The notes under the pieces are model-generated. The model did not search any database. It was not told the DNA's origin and worked only from the letters and a program-made list of their open reading frames with translations. DNA of 6,132 nucleotides from Planctomycetaceae bacterium (GTDB lineage Bacteria; Planctomycetota; Planctomycetia; Pirellulales; Thermoguttaceae): assembly GCA_031254675.1 (NCBI GenBank), contig JAIRTV010000261.1, positions 1 through 6,132 of the forward strand. Reading direction: 5' to 3'. Within the stretch, counting starts at the first letter, position 1. Every line of letters begins with the position of its first letter. The translations under genes were made by a program, and so were the position numbers. Shown here piece after piece: positions 4,334-6,132 of the stretch.

Positions 4334-6127
4334 ATGAATCCTTTACACAATACCTCATTGCGATTTCCATTATTTGCTGGATTTTTCGGTTGTGGTTTCT
4401 GTTCACTCTTGCCGATTGTCTTGGCTCTGACTCTTCCGGCAACCATTCCGTCCGCAACCCTTTTCGCCGCAGAGATTCCGGCAACAACAATTCCGGTATC
4501 GAACATTCCAAAACCAAAATCGCAACGTCCCAATATTCTGCTTTTGGTTGCGGATGACATGGGTTTTTCGGATGCGGGTTGCTACGGTGGCGAAATCACA
4601 ACACCAAACCTAGACAATTTAGCAAAAAACGGTCTTCGATTCACGCAGTTCTACAACACCGCTCGATGTTGGTCAACACGAACCGCTTTGATGACCGGTT
4701 ATTATCCGCAACAAGTTCGGAGTGATCCAATTGTGAAGGGTTCGCGATTGCCAAAGGGAGTGAAAGTTATTCCGCATTATCTGAAACAACTCGGTTATCG
4801 TTGTTATCATAGCGGAAAATGGCATGTTCCCGGTGCCCCGCTTCCGTGTGCTGACGGCGGTTTCGACCAGTCTTACGAACTACTAGACCACAACCGGAAT
4901 TTCAATCCACAGCAACACCGCCGAAATGATCAACCGTTGCCGCCCATCCAACCCAATAGCGGATTTTATACAACATCGTTTATCGCCCAGGAAACAATTA
5001 ACCAACTCAAAGAACATGCCACTCAAACACCGGATACACCGTTTTTTGCATTTACGGCGTTTACGGCTCCTCATTTTCCATTGCACGCGCCGCAGGAAGT
5101 GATCGCGTTGTATCGCGAACGCTACAACATCGGTTGGGAAACGATTCGCCGGCAACGGTTTCAACGATTAACCGATATGGGAATCATTCATTGTCCGCTT
5201 TCGCCACCAGAACGCGAAGTTGGACCTCCCTATTCACAAAACAATCTCGCCCCACTCGGCACCGGAGAAATTTTCAAACCGTTGGCATGGAACGATTTAA
5301 CCAAAGAACAACAAAATTTTCAGGCAACAAAAATGGCAATCCATGCCGCGATGGTTGAAATCATTGACCGCGAAATCGGCAATATTCTTGATCAACTCCG
5401 TTCCATGAAAGCAATTGAGAACACGTTGATTTTTTTCTTGTCGGACAATGGTTGTTCGGCGGAAATAATGATTCGCGGTGACGGGCATGATCCCGAAGCG
5501 AAACTTGGTTCAGCGGAAACATTCCTCTGTCTTGGTCCCGGTTGGTCAACAGCAAGCAATACGCCGTTTCGTCGCCATAAAGTTTGGACACTTGAAGGCG
5601 GAATTTCGACGCCGTTAATTGTTTCTTGGATGCGAGACCAGCCCCAACCACTTCAACAATCGCCGCAATCGCAACCGTCTCAATTATCTCAATCATCGAA
5701 CCGTCCGGCGAATACCAATTTATCGGTTAATGGGTTGCGTCATGATTTTGGGCATGTGGTTGACCTTTTGCCGACAATTCTTGATGCTGCCGGATATGAC
5801 CACGACCAACGGAATAATGAATTTGCTCCGTTGCCTGGTGAGAGTTTATTTCCGGCGATTACCGGTTCGGTTGACGCCGAACCCCGAAAACGTGCGCCGA
5901 TTTATTTTTCGCACGAAGGCAATCGTGCGGTTCGGGATCATCAGTTCAAACTTGTTTCTACTGCCAAAAACCGTCAAGGTGATGGTGTTTGGCGACTTTA
6001 CGACATGCGTTCGGATCGGTCAGAACAACAAGATTTATCACAACAATTTCCCGAAAAAGTTGAAGAACTACGCCAAATCTGGCAACAATTCAATGAACAA
6101 TTTCAACAAAACAGTAAACGTGAATAG
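4334..6127 (+). CDS. secreted type I (formylglycine-dependent) sulfatase
   Basis: The 597-residue product hydrolyses sulfate esters, probably on a sugar or aryl substrate outside the cytoplasm. A signal peptide (about 1-46, ending TLFAA) is followed by a Pro-rich linker. The sulfatase domain starts at NILLLVADDMG (67-77), with metal ligands D74 and D75. The active-site motif ARCWSTRTALMTG (110-122) places the formylglycine precursor at C112 and the conserved Arg at R116. Further expected residues are K162 and H164 (SGKWH), H247 (TAPHFPLH), D371-N372 (FLSDNG) and K406 (FRRHKVW). The segment GWSTASNTPFRRHKVWTLEGG is typical of arylsulfatases (family S1), and the C-terminal subdomain RLYDMRSDRSEQQDL is present. 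Length is normal apart from a Gln/Ser/Pro insert at 436-462. An in-frame TGA at 4325 excludes earlier starts; AGGAG lies 12 bases upstream, a long gap. Activity needs a formylglycine-generating enzyme, not seen here. Confidence 0.94.
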   Translation: MNPLHNTSLRFPLFAGFFGCGFCSLLPIVLALTLPATIPSATLFAAEIPATTIPVSNIPKPKSQRPNILLLVADDMGFSDAGCYGGEITTPNLDNLAKNGLRFTQFYNTARCWSTRTALMTGYYPQQVRSDPIVKGSRLPKGVKVIPHYLKQLGYRCYHSGKWHVPGAPLPCADGGFDQSYELLDHNRNFNPQQHRRNDQPLPPIQPNSGFYTTSFIAQETINQLKEHATQTPDTPFFAFTAFTAPHFPLHAPQEVIALYRERYNIGWETIRRQRFQRLTDMGIIHCPLSPPEREVGPPYSQNNLAPLGTGEIFKPLAWNDLTKEQQNFQATKMAIHAAMVEIIDREIGNILDQLRSMKAIENTLIFFLSDNGCSAEIMIRGDGHDPEAKLGSAETFLCLGPGWSTASNTPFRRHKVWTLEGGISTPLIVSWMRDQPQPLQQSPQSQPSQLSQSSNRPANTNLSVNGLRHDFGHVVDLLPTILDAAGYDHDQRNNEFAPLPGESLFPAITGSVDAEPRKRAPIYFSHEGNRAVRDHQFKLVSTAKNRQGDGVWRLYDMRSDRSEQQDLSQQFPEKVEELRQIWQQFNEQFQQNSKRE

Positions 6128-6132
6128 TTAAT

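Noticed and set aside
4324..4557. A plus-strand frame of 77 codons starting at the ATG nearest the AGGAG site
   Set aside because: It overlaps the sulfatase signal peptide and domain start in another frame, shows no family features, and its ATG is only 2 bases from the ribosome site.
1..6132. Search for CRISPR arrays, insertion sequences, attachment sites and toxin-antitoxin pairs
   Set aside because: No regularly spaced repeats, transposase motifs, terminal repeats or duplicated tRNA ends were seen.

Overview
This window most likely comes from a planctomycete. Three things point that way. There is a decayed DUF1559 gene, a pilin-like family hugely expanded in Planctomycetota, still carrying its typical IAIIGVL..LLLPAVQAARE segment. 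There is a secreted DUF1080 protein beside a secreted type I sulfatase, a common planctomycete pairing for breaking down sulfated sugars. The FliO and FliP proteins have unusually long N-terminal parts. The DNA is visibly AT-leaning for that phylum, which suggests a low-GC lineage; no finer placement is possible from the sequence alone.

Layout. Positions 1-208 hold no confident gene, only a weak open frame running off the left edge and an imperfect hairpin. A two-gene flagellar export unit follows on the minus strand, fliO (2489 to 1320) then fliP (1327 to 209). The genes overlap by 8 bases and probably share one promoter near 2609-2637. On the plus strand, a tRNA-Glu with anticodon CUC lies at 2756-2828, divergent from fliO. 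A broken DUF1559 fragment follows (about 2995-3230) behind its own good-looking promoter. Then come a secreted DUF1080 protein (3436-4224) with a clear promoter at 3357-3385, and a secreted sulfatase (4334-6127) whose stop lies five bases before the window end.

How the genes work together. FliO and FliP are partners: FliO assists assembly of the FliP ring in the flagellar type III export gate. fliQ, which often comes next, is not recognisable in the 208 bases left. The DUF1080 protein and the sulfatase are both exported, lie on the same strand 109 bases apart, and plausibly act on the same sulfated glycan or glycoside. The sulfatase would remove sulfate esters and the DUF1080 domain would act on the sugar. 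This is inferred from family and position only.

Nothing here looks like a wholly new system. The points most worth following are the recent frameshift decay of the DUF1559 gene, the mismatched anticodon stem of the tRNA, the Ser-containing sulfatase motif, the perfect 14-base palindrome ahead of the sulfatase, and the large extensions on FliO and FliP.
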